Shown here one piece after another: positions 1 to 12,467 of a DNA stretch of 64,000 nucleotides (positions within the stretch are counted from its first letter, which is position 1; each line of letters begins with the position of its first letter). Source of the stretch: Lucifuga dentata (lineage: Eukaryota > Chordata > Actinopteri > Ophidiiformes > Bythitidae); the NCBI GenBank assembly GCA_014773175.1, contig VXCM01000309.1, positions 1 through 64,000 on the forward strand. Direction: 5' to 3'. A model generated the notes under the pieces. The model had not been told where the DNA came from. It made no database searches and worked only from the letters and a program-made list of their open reading frames with translations. The position numbers and the translations under genes are program-made.

Positions 1-2450
1 AGTTGTTAATCGTTGTTAACCCGGGCCTCGACCGATCCGGTATGGAAGTCATAGGAATGATTCGCACCTTTGCTTAACTGTGACTTAACTAAATGGAACA
101 AAATAAACGAGGAAGTGAGGGACAACGAGGTAAAGAAATAAGTAATATTAACCAAAGAAACTAATAGATAACCAGTGTCTTAAGGTTTCGTTCAATGATA
201 TTTAGGATTTGGTCAAGATTAATGTTTTTAGTCTATAGGGTTAGGATTAGGTAAGGTGAGAGTTTTAGCTTAGTTGTGCACTGTCCTAGTGTCTCTGCCT
301 CCCCTTCCCTGTGTGTGCATTTTTACTTGTTCTTGTGCTTGTTTATCTTGTGCTTTGCCAGTATCATTCACACACTCTCCTGTTGAACAAAAAAATACAA
401 AATTCATATAAATGGTAAAAAAAATAAAAGGAAAGAAAAGAAGATTTGAGTTCATATATAAATAATTATATAAGTATGTGAGTGACCCTGTCAGAGAGTC
501 TTATAAGTGCCAAATGGAAAAAAGTCTCATGAGTGTCCAACATGCCTTACATGCATTCATGACTCACAACATACAAAGAATAACTAAAATGCTAACATGT
601 TTCTGTACTTTAGTCTTTTTAGCAGCCAATTAGTAGCCATTTATTCTTTTTAGTAGCCAATTAGTATTTTATAGCCATTTAGTCTTTTTAGTAGCCGATT
701 AGTAGTTATTTAGTCTTTTAGTAGCCATTTAGTTTTTTTAGTAACCGTTTAATAGCCGTTTACTCTTTTTAGTAGCCGTTTAGTAGCCATTTATTCTTTT
801 ATTAGCCATTTAGTAGCTGTTAGTTTTTTAGCAGCTATTTAGTAGCTGTTTAGTAGCCAGTTATTCTTTTAGTTCTTTTTTCTTTAATTTTTTAACTTTC
901 TTTAATTTTTCTTTCTTTAGTTCTTTTTTATTCTTTTATTCATTTAGTAGCTGTTAGTTTTTTTTAGCAGCTATTTAGTAGCCTTTTAGTAGCCATTTAG
1001 TCTTTTTAGCAGTCGTTTAGTAGTTTAGTTTTTTAGTAGCATTTAGCAACCGTTTAGTTTTTAGTAGCTGTTTAGTAGATTTTTAGACAATGGCACAAAG
1101 CACAATTACAATGTGCCTTGAAATGAAACATTTGTTTTTCAAGATAAAAAAAAAAAGAAAAAAACTTGTGTATAGTTACTTTATTAAAAATAAATTTGCA
1201 TGGTAAAATAAGGGACATTTGAACTCTCAGAAAATGTGAATATTACAATAACTTTGCATTATAAACTCTTCTTAGTTAACATGAGAATGTCCAGTAACAG
1301 GGTGGATATTTGTCCTTTGTCACATGCAAACAATTTGGTCAAAATTATAAGCTTATAATATCCTGATCTGGACCAAAATGTTTTTATAGCCTCCTACAGA
1401 TTAAATATTAAAATCACGGAAAATTTAAAAAAACAAATTTGAGAAAGTTACTAGGCTGAAATGGCACCGAATAGTAGTAACGACTCTAATAGTAATACTT
1501 TACTGCTTACCTTTTACTGCTCTGCTTTTTTTTAATTTTATCTAAACACATTTTTGAATACAGGCCTTGTACTTTTATTGGAGTCTCTATACCGTAGTGT
1601 TACTTTTACTTAGAATACATGAACACCCCCTCCTGTGTTATGCCTAAATGGTGATTTTGCTGCCCTCTGGGGGTCAGAGTGGGTACTGGCGATGTCGTGG
1701 AAGAAAACTAATCTCCTTACTACAGACTGCGGCTGAGTGTGCACAGCTACATACACTGAGACACACGCACGCACACAAATAGGCATACGAGAATGCTGCT
1801 CACAAGTATGCTAAATATGGAGGAAAATAAGAATGGAGAGTCCATTTTAGTGGGTAGGAATACATAAATAACACTGCATTTGTTGCTGCTTATTATTAAT
1901 AATTCTTAGATTGTGAGATCAAAAAATTCATTCATTCATTCATCCAGTCATTCATTCAATAATCCATTCATCGAGCTCTATAATATTATGAAATAAAAGA
2001 AAAAATCCTGTCCAACTACATAAATCTTTTCAATAAATAATTTGCATGCATCATTACAAAACTCACCAAAATTAATTAAGCATAGACGCAAGTGATCAAA
2101 CCTGTTACTGTAGAATTATAACACGCAACTTTTGGTTTAAAAAAAAAACAAATTTACCAGAATAAATTAAAACTGGAGAAAATGTAATGATGCTCTGTCT
2201 CACTCTGACATGCGTCCTTACGCACGGCACGGACCGCCCACTCTGCTGATCTCCTAAATCTGTTTGGCTGCTAATGATAACGGGTCCTGTACGCGGCCTG
2301 TGATTGGCTCTCTCTCTCCTGGCGATTACGTTATGCTTACTCCACACACACAGGCTGCTGAGAGGGAAGACGTAATGGTTTGATTACCTGTGCGGCTGCA
2401 ATGGTCCTTCTTCTGACATTACTCGGCAAATTCCTCAACCGGGAGGTGCA
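1..2450. other. Upstream intergenic DNA of rnf34, no gene recognised
   Basis: No exon with recognisable protein similarity is seen on either strand. The stretch is AT-rich. It contains a degenerate tandem repeat (about 600-1085), a CTCF-like core on the minus strand near 1659-1673 and, close to the rnf34 start, a less AT-rich segment (about 2200-2450) that is the likely promoter and 5' UTR. Short open frames here lack codon bias, splice context or known motifs, and are treated as chance. Confidence 0.6.
600..1085. repeat. Degenerate tandem repeat rich in TTTAGTAGCC units
   Basis: The text cycles through variants of TTTAGTAGCC, TTTAGTAGCTG and TTTAGTCTTTT for nearly 500 bases, giving an imperfect minisatellite of 10-40 base higher-order units. 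The strand shown is T-rich. No coding potential is visible. Unit boundaries are irregular, so the copy number cannot be stated by eye. Confidence 0.8.
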
Positions 2451-5400
2451 ATGAAGGTATGAGACCAATCTCTAATACATTTCTGATTCATGGTTTTTAT
2501 TGCAACTTGCGCATGATGCTGAAAAAACCGGCAGAGAATAGCTCTATTGTAATGTCAATTAAATTTGCTTTTCCATAATTACATCAACAGGCTTGCTTTT
2601 TAATGCAGCAGTGCACTGTCCGATTTTATCCAAATAGCCACAGCCTCTGTCCCTTTAAGGATTTATATGTTTTTAAGCTATTTTCTGAATCTCGTGTTGG
2701 AACAGTAGGTACAGACTCTTTTATAATGAGCTTCCTTTGACCTCAGAGTGATAGTTCAGCGGACTAAATCCGATGCAGCGACGTCCATTCATGTTGGGCT
2801 TTAATCCACTGTAATGAGATAAGAGACTCGACCACTGAGTGTGGTCGAGTCCGAACAGGTCTGTTGTGTCAAGATGCTGCTTCACTGTCTCCTCTGTGGC
2901 CTGTACACTGTGCACGTTACTGTATGGACACATCTGCACCTTCTTCTTCATCAGCAGAATGGCATGCATCATGAGTTCTCATCATCAGTCCTCCAGTTAG
3001 AGCTGATGATGAAGATGATGATGTCATTGGTTCTCTCCAGTTGTGACAGTTTTGTGGCGACAGACGTAGAACAAAATAAATGCTTAATCTCATAATTACC
3101 ACCAGTACAAGCATCATCATCATCATCATGATCACCATCATCATCATCAACAGCAGTGAGTCAGTATTGTATTTACACTGGACAAGGTGCCACAACTCAA
3201 GGCAACTGACTTACTATCATTGGATTGGTTATTTTTACTTAAAATATGATTGCCCTAATTATAAAAAGAAAAAAAAATCATTCGAAGTCATTACCAGAGT
3301 CACAAGATGCTGAAGTACATTTATAATACATAAAGTACATTCAAATACTGTACTTAAGTTGTATTTTGAAGTCTGATACTGTACTTGAGTTATTGTGGTT
3401 TTTTTTTTTTTTNGTTTTTTTTTTTTTTAATGATTATTATTATTATCTATTTTGTGGGACTTGGACTTTTACTCTCATTTCAAGGAGTAGCTGCAATTAA
3501 TGCAAAAATATTTTAATATTTTATTATTTAAGCCATTTATTAAATAAAACTCCTCAAATTAAGCTAGTTTTGGCAATTTTAAATGCACAGATTTGCAGAC
3601 TTTTTTGTTTTTTGTAAACTGTAAAACTTTGAGGTTTTTAACTGTTCCAGTAGAATAAGCTTCTTGAAGATTTCACTTTGGGCTCTGGAAACTTTTGATG
3701 GCATTTGTAACTATTGTATAGAAGAAAACACTAATCTATTAATCCAGCAAAAGATAGATTCATTAATAATGAAAATAATCATTAGTTGCCATTCAGTTTT
3801 GTGGGGAAATATTAGATTTTCTATGCTACTTAAAATCCGATTTCCATGACTGCAGAATACTCACCAACAAACATCTTACAATACTAAGACACAGAAACTG
3901 GTCATATATGACAAGATTTACTTTTGCTCAAGCACAAGGCAAAGTAGCATTGCTGGTAAGAGAGATAAAATGCATGAATAACAATATTTTTGGTTTTGAT
4001 ATTAAGTACAATTTTCTATAAACACCTCTAAACTTAAGTAAATTTTGGATGCAGTACTTTTTTATTTTAAGGGAATGTTTTGAGGTTTGAGTTCTTCTAC
4101 CATCTCTGCTTATTCCATAGTATTGGTGCTTCATTCTAAGTGGACAGCAAAGTATTTCCTTCACTGTGTCCTAGAAGAAAATGTACTTTGCGGCATTTTA
4201 TTGACTAATCTGTTTTAAATTGAAAAGCAGCTTTTCTACCCCTGTAGAACGGATGTTGTTAGCTGGATTGCATGAGCACAACACAAAACAGGAAATACTG
4301 TGGTATGCATTATCAGAGCATTTTCATTAAACATCGATCTATAACTGTGATTTCAATATGCACACCTGATTTCTATATTTCTTTCATTTATCCATCCAAA
4401 ACCATCATTGTTCATCGGCAGGTTAAGCACCACTGTTGTGGTGTCATTTGAGCTGATTTATGAAGGTTGTCTGGACTTCGCAGTCAGATATCATGTTACT
4501 CTGAACTGTCAGTCTTCAACTCTTTGACACATAAAATGTTAGAGCATATTGGATCATGTTGTGTTGTAAATGAGCATAAACTCACTTAGGAAGGACATGA
4601 CCTTGGTCTGACTTTTTAAATAGATGATGAGGTCTGATGATGGTAAGAAACGCAGACAGATCAACAGACAGTTGTAAATTGGTCCAGTTGTGTTCAGGAA
4701 AATCCCTGCAGAAGTCGAATTTTATTTGTATACCTGCACCAAAAATATCTTTGAGTCCAAACCCTCCTCGGGTTTCCCTCAGCCAGAGGAAAAAAGTGTG
4801 TCATGCAGCATCAGTTTTATGTGCATATATTTCTCAACTTCGCTGGATTTGACAAATCTGCAAGCATCAGACACACCAGTCATCAAGAAATTCACACATC
4901 TATTTGAGTAATATGTTTACTTACAAGAAACCTTCCCCTTGTATAATTCTGGGTTTTGACTTAATTGATGAAAGGAAGAGAATTTAATTTTTTATTTTAT
5001 TTTTTGATAATATTGCTCTCCAGTTTCAGTTGGGAGACAATCTGCTGGATGAATTGACTTTTTACTGCGTGATTGGCATTTTGTCTATATGCCAGAGAAA
5101 ACAGGAGAAAGGCTCAGGGGAGAGAAGAGGGAAATGATGAAACAGCAATGAAGAATCAGAGAAAGACTGTTGATGGAAGACTGGATTCTACTTTTTAAAA
5201 AGTCAAATTTTACAAAAAGAAAATTACTTGAGAAATTGACTCTGTACAAATCATTAGTTTGACCCTTTGACAATAACTGATTTGACTGATTTAAAATTTA
5301 AACCTTTGTTATAAGCCAATGTGATGGCATAGGTTTTTTGAATTATCGAGAATAATAATTATTTGATCAGACTAAATGCTTAGGTATCAAAACTAGATAG

Positions 5401-7539
5401 AATGAGTTTTCAATATACTTTTTCATTACTAATGTCATGTCTATGCAGGATTGAGATTTGATGAGAACATAATGTATTGTATGTATTACTTTTCTGTTGC
5501 TTTATGTTTTTGCACACGGGGCTGGATCGTGTGCTGATCATATCAAATGTTGAAGATCTGTGAACTTTTGGGTCCAAACCTGATTCTGTGTGATTGAAAT
5601 GAAAACATTCCGTTCATTATAGTCTCACTAAAGCTTTAGTTCACGTGATCATGCTGTGTAAAATTATAAATAATACATGTGAAAACTAGTACAGTACAGC
5701 ACATGTTTTCAGATGTCAGAGGTGTGTTTGGGACTCCCTGCCTGCACAGCTTACCGTGTGCTAATTGAGGTGACAGAAGAAAGTCATGCAGCTGGCTCAA
5801 AGCCAGATTGGAAATGATTTTGTGATGCAATCTGGTGATTCTTGCAGAGGAGCACATCATGCAGAAATATTCTCTTTAGTGGATTCTTATATTTGGGCTG
5901 CTCAGTCTAATTTGAGAGACTTTTTTTTTTTTTAACACTATCATCAGATCAAGTTTAAGCCACGGGCAACTAACTAAGCTGTCCAAGTGATGAGTGGTGC
6001 ACTGGGATTTTATGCACATAAAAATTACAGAAGTACAAAGTGCTGAAGAGAACTGCTTATGCCAGAGATTACTGAGGACAGATTAAAAATCAAAACATCC
6101 CAGAGTCACAAAATACTCTCATAAGACTGTATAAAAATGTAAATTCATATATGTATTAAAATTAACATCTTGAAGGCAATACTGGCGATATAATACAACC
6201 CACATAAACATTACATTACTGACAACCAATTGCCACAATATACAACTTGAGCAGTAAATTTTAGAATTTTCTTTTCTATCATCCAGACTGGCAGTTCATT
6301 CCAGTATGCTATAAAAATCAACTTGAAGAGACTTGAACCACACTTGAGATAAGTAATCCATCAAAGAGAACATGACATCTATTAATTTTTTTTGTCAAAG
6401 TAACTTTAACTAATCCAACACAGAAGACAATGTATATCTCCACCGGGGAATGTAGTCCCAGGAGAAGACGGCTTCTACTGAGAAATTAAAATGGCTGCAC
6501 CTTCTACAATCGTGCAAAAGTGTTAGCAGGCAAAACGTTGAATTGTAAGAATGGGTGTATCACCTGAATGTTTGATTTTGAAAGATTAGAGGATTTGGCG
6601 AAATAACAAGAAAACAAAAATACAATGGAAATTATCAGCAACATAGAGTGTATGCCTGTACTGTGTATTGGGTTTAAACATGCAAAATCACCAGTATGGG
6701 CCTTTAAGTGACATGATAGATCCAGACAAAATTAATAAAATGCTAAAAATGTCAAGTTGATGACAGTTGGACTAATACAATAGAAGGATTGAATAAATGA
6801 AATGCCTTATTTGCTCATTAACTTCCAGCCGGTCTGTTTATCTGGTTTATCAGCTCTCCCTGCAGGTTCAGAACCCCCAAGGCCCCCCACCCCCCTCTCA
6901 CTGTGGCTCTACATATAGTGTCTCCTTCCTAAGATTACATAATGACTCCCTAAGCAGATGGGTGAGGTCAGCTCACAGGGTGATCGTGGCACGTTGGAGC
7001 AGAGCGCCGCCCTCTGAAGAGATGTGGCGGGACCTCGCGAAATCCATTATTTTTCCATCAGAGAGCCACAGAGAGCTTCCAGTATGTCAGCTATGTCAGC
7101 TATTGATTCTCCAAAGCCCTGCTACAACAGAAGACATATTCTCTCCTCGCCGTCTCCCCCCCCCCCCCNATGCTCCAAGGAGCCATGCCTCCCATCACGC
7201 CATCTTTGCTCCCCGACTATGTCCGGCCTGTCTGTGGTCGGCAAACAGAGCCGAGAGGTCATCTGCGTGGGCGATCACTTAACTTTACGTTAACTTCAGA
7301 TAGTTTGCTTGTTTATCCTGCACATCAAACTTGAGTTTTTTTTTAACCATTTTAATCCTTCAGGCTGTTTGTTGTGAGAAACATAAGACGTTCCGTGCTT
7401 CATGTTTACCACATGGTGCAAAATAATGCAGCGAGAGAGAAATTTAACCCGTGGCTCTCGTCATTAATAGGGGCTTTTAGAGACTACTTCTGTCTAATTA
7501 TCTCTAACCTCAAAGACTCTCAAAGAGCACTCTCAATGT

Positions 7540-7584
<45 letters not shown>

Positions 7585-7955
7585 GTCTCTCTCTCTCTCT
7601 CTCTCTCACTTACCATGAGACACCTTATTAAGCCCTTTTTGGCTTCATAGAGTTGATAGCTCATTCTGTCCAAATTAAATTATTAATAGATTAAGTGACA
7701 GCTTCTAAAATATAATGAATGTTCTCACATCTTGCAGAGTCCAACTGATACAGAATTTGTAAGCAGATACCCATATTTTAAAGTAAAACAAACTAGAAAA
7801 TAATATATTTTGTCGATATTTGTTTATGTTACTTAGAGGTATGATGATATAGACAAACATTATTGGCAAGGATGCCTCAATTTGGTTTGAGGCATTCTTT
7901 AGGAAACATTTTGTCCATTTGGTGTCAATATTGGATGTCCAATTGTGGTGTCCAT

Positions 7956-8013
<58 letters not shown>

Positions 8014-11000
8014 TGTACCCATAGGCAGGGGCATCGTCCATGTGGGCGTCATGCTGTGGGCTGCTGAACGAGGTGATGGGTACGGGCACGGTGCGGGCAC
8101 AGCAGCCAGGGTTTGGAGCCGGAGCCGGGCCCTTCCGCTTCGCCCCCAGNGCACGGTGCGGGCACAGCAGCCAGGGTTTGGAGCCGGAGCCGGGCCCTTC
8201 CGCTTCGCCCCCAGCGCTGGATACTCCACCTACCCCCCCACCAGCTCAGGGAGCGCAGGACAGCTATGTAAGGCCTGTGGACTGGCCTTCTCTGTCTTCA
8301 GACGTAAGGTAAATAAATATATGCTGTATAAATTAATGATTTTGAACCTGGGGTCCGGACCTCTCCATGAGGTCACCAGAGAGATGTGACGGGCTAGAAG
8401 ATCCCTAAGGATCATTCAAATGCAACATTAGACATAAGCAATGTGTGACGAGGGGTTGCATTTAGACATTGCATCATTTTAAGGTTCACCAGCCAAAAAC
8501 GGGAAGCACTGGTGTAAATGATCGTGAATTCATGTCAGTGCTAGCAGTGATGGTTAAATTAAAGAACAGCTGATGAAAACATAAATGATTCATTCAGTGT
8601 GTGATGGTAGAAGTTGTTAAGAACATTTTTTTCTGAATTCAGAACCAAGGCATTAAGTATTAAAGGATTATTAAAGTAGTTTTGCATGTTTCAGCCCATC
8701 AAATTCACCTGTCATTACTCCTGTATTGACCATTTTCCATTTCACTTGATGTCAGTACTGCTGTATGAACTCAGCCTGCGGAGATTTGAGAACTTGATCA
8801 ACTAATCCTTCACTGTCAGCATTTAATCAGTTAACCTTTAGTTTTTGTGGTACATTCAAGGAAACTCTGAATTTAAATGCAAGAAGCTGGTGTGTCTGGT
8901 GGCTTGCAGTTAAAACACATCCCGTGCATTTGCAATCGCAACTTCACTGGTTTAATTCCAGCTGGGGATCTTTGTTTCATTTCTCTCCGTCCTTCTACAA
9001 TAATTACAATAATAAAATGCCAATAAAATATGATTTTAAAAAAAAGAATAGCAAGAAACTATCAAATTGACAATATCATGTCTCCAACTTGATGTTTTTT
9101 TTTTACAGCCAACTCAAATTTCAGATGTCCGAAAAATCATTGAACACATCACCAGGGAGACTTTGCCTGGAACGACATGATACGATACGATACGATACGA
9201 TACGATACAATATGATATGATACGATATGATACGATAAGATACAATATGATACAACTTTATTTATCCTTCAAGGGGCAATTCCAGAGCAGCTCACACAGA
9301 ACACAATAACACACTCACAATAAAAGACGGTAAAGCACGCCAACACACACAGCTGCTCCGGTCACACAGGTAGCGTGAGCATCCTGGAAGTGAAAAAGTA
9401 AAAAGATAAGATAAGGAAAGTAGAAAGATAATTGTAAAACCTTCTGGTACGCTTGGAAAATGGCTGGCAATAACGTAAAGAAGACATTTTGCAGTTAACG
9501 TACTAAAACATGCAAACCTAATTCAAAAATAATTCAAAACTAATTCAAACCTGTCGCTTCAAATAAATGCATCATAATTCTCCATTTAGGCCTTTGAGGC
9601 TGCGCAGCCAGACGTCTCACAGACAGAGTTTATCTGTGTTCTGTCTGACAGTTGGACGTAGCAAGACATTGATGAAAGCCCTGTAGTGTTTCCTCTCAGC
9701 TCACTGCTTCAGATAGCTCTATCTTCATCCACGCACCATTTGCCATTCTGACGGCAGGTTGAATCCCTGGATACACACATTTGTGTATCAGCGTGATATT
9801 TTCATAGTAACAATAAAAGAAACACACCAGGGGATTAACAGCACATGACTGAAGAAAAAAAAAACTGTTGGCGTGGAAATGTGCTATTGGTGGACCAGAG
9901 CATATTTGTGCATTAGTGATAAGAAAATATTTACTGCCATGTCTGACCTAATTCCCTGTCCGTTTAAAGTGCCAATCAGTTCAGCTGCTCTGTATCGGGA
10001 GACGGTAATAATCCCGGAAAATGTCAGACATCACCTGCAGCTCCAGATAGTTTCTCTTTTCTTACTGCTTTCATAGAAAATGACCAAGAAAGTATGTGCT
10101 GAACTGATGTAGAAATGACTCATCGGTGAGATGATCAATTATTCAGTCATATATCAAGTTAAAATTATCTGGTTGCAGCTTCTCCAATATTTTCTGCTTT
10201 TCTCTGATTCATATCATTATAATTTAGCTATAATAACCCATATGAAGATGTCACTTTGGAAAAATGCAGTTGTCACTATTTTTTGGTATTTTATTGACTG
10301 AACCATTAATTAATCAATCGATAATGAAAATAAGTTGCAGCCTTGTTTTGGATGGAAATTGTTTTGCTTTTTTATAAGATTTCTCTGATTTGCATTATAT
10401 ACTATATCATCTTAATGCAAGTTAAAATAGTGTTAATGTCATTAGTAAAAACAGCAGCTGCAGCAATCTGTTCAGTTCTATCATTTGGCCTATTTTCCAG
10501 AGCTTAAAGTAGCTAAATCCCTGCGAGTAGATGGTTAAGTTAATCATCAAAAGTGGCATATAGGGTAAATAATTTAATATGCTAACAGAAAGCATCAGGG
10601 GTGACTGAGTTCAGAAACAGTGTTGTTAAACACGCTCTTTTAACCAGCGATGTTGAAAATTACATTAACTCTGAGACAAATCAAAGGCGGTCAGAAGAAA
10701 TGGAATAGCCATTCAGTCATCTGTCTGTCTGCCTTCCCACCAGCACATCTGCTGCGACTGTAAGAAGAGTTTTTGCGCCCTGTGCTCGGTGCTTCAGGAG
10801 AACCTGCGCTGCTGCGCTACCTGTCACCTGCTGCGCAGCACGGCCTTCCAGAGGCCTCGACTCATGCAGCTCCGTGTTAAAGACCTGCGGCAGTACCTGC
10901 TGCTGCGCAACATTCCCACTGACACCTGCAGGGAGAAAGAGGACCTGGTGGACCTGGTGCTCTGTCATCAGGGGGCAGGGATGACCCCAAGACCAGTGGA

Positions 11001-12227
11001 AGAAGAGGATGAAGAGGTAGAAGAGGAGGAGGAGAGGGGGGAGGCACAGGAGGAGGAGGAGGAAGAAGAAGAAGAAGAAGAAGAAGAAAGGGAAGATGAT
11101 ACCGGCAGTCTGCACTCGCACGTCGCCTCGCCTCCTTCTGCCACGCGCTCCGCCTCTGAACAGTCGGTCCTCTCTGCCTCTCAGGGAGACGTGCTCAGCC
11201 GGAGTGACAGCTCAGGGACCAGCAGCCAGGTTTGACCCATAAACACAATGTAGACCTGCGAGCATTGTGTGATCCATTTATTAATTTCCATACTCCATAC
11301 ATTTTTGGCCTCATTTTGTCAAAGATAATTAATTTCAAAGGTGCCTTTTAAAATAATTGATTTACAATTGTCAATTTGACAAAAAAAAAAACAAAAAAAA
11401 AAATATTAATTCAATATACTGTATCTATGAAGGTTCATCCAGGTGTGTAGCAGCAATCATTCATGGCAACCAGACTTGGTTTTTGGTCTTGGAGACGTTT
11501 CACCACTCATCCAAGTAGCTTATTCAGTTCTAAGTGGTGAGCAATCAAGCAGCATATACACCTTGCTCCAGGTGACTCCTGTAGTCATTTGGGAGTCATG
11601 TGAGTGTTATTAAAATTGTTAAAAATCACATGAATAGAGGTACAAACTGCTTTGTAGCTGCCAGTTTATTACCCTCCACTGACTAAGAACTGAAGAAGCC
11701 AGACAAAACAGCAAGTCCAGTTGCCTTGAGTTACTACTGCTAGTTATGTCAGTTTGATAGTTGTAAGTCAGAACTTCTAATGTTCATGCGTCATTGACTT
11801 TTCATTCATTTCACTATGTGGACTTTCCTTTCGTTGTCTTTGCCTTTTTGCTGAGGTGGTCTGAGGCGAAAAACACAACAGCGTTCAGTTCAGCATTCAG
11901 TTTCTGGTCTGGCATTTGTTATGGATGAATTATTTCTTCATGAACTACTGTACAGATTTCCCTCCACTGACAATGAAAAAAACTCAGCAGTACAGCGTCG
12001 TTCAGATGTCAAAGCCACAGCAGAAAACAGCTGCATTTGCTGCATATACACAACCTCCAACCAGCCTGTGCTGCAGCTTTAAGCCCTTTGCCTTTTCTAG
12101 GTCTGTTAGGCTGAGTTCATTACGTAACAAGCTCACAGGTTAATAACTCCTCACAGCGACGCAGCTGCAGAGAGAAACACCACATCTGTCCTCAGATCAT
12201 CTCTCTGCTCTGATTTATTATAACTCT

Positions 12228-12263
<36 letters not shown>

Positions 12264-12413
12264 TTTGGATTTAACATTTTTGAGGTTATTTGTTTATTTA
12301 TGCAGAAATGGTGTTTTTACAGCCACACTAAAGGTCACAATGTGGATATAAGAAAATAAGAATATTTTTAATGCTAAGATGGAGATGCTATTATGGTGGT
12401 ATAGCTGACTCAT

Positions 12414-12467
<54 letters not shown>

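Noticed and set aside
7705..8415. Open frames on both strands across the GT repeat and rnf34 exon 2 with an X
   Set aside because: They arise from the microsatellite and the duplicated join. Only the plus-strand frame after collapsing the duplication matches RNF34.
10717..11121. 134-residue minus-strand frame with poly-Phe/Leu
   Set aside because: It is the complement of the RNF34 poly-Glu exon; the hydrophobic run is just antisense GAG/GAA repeats.
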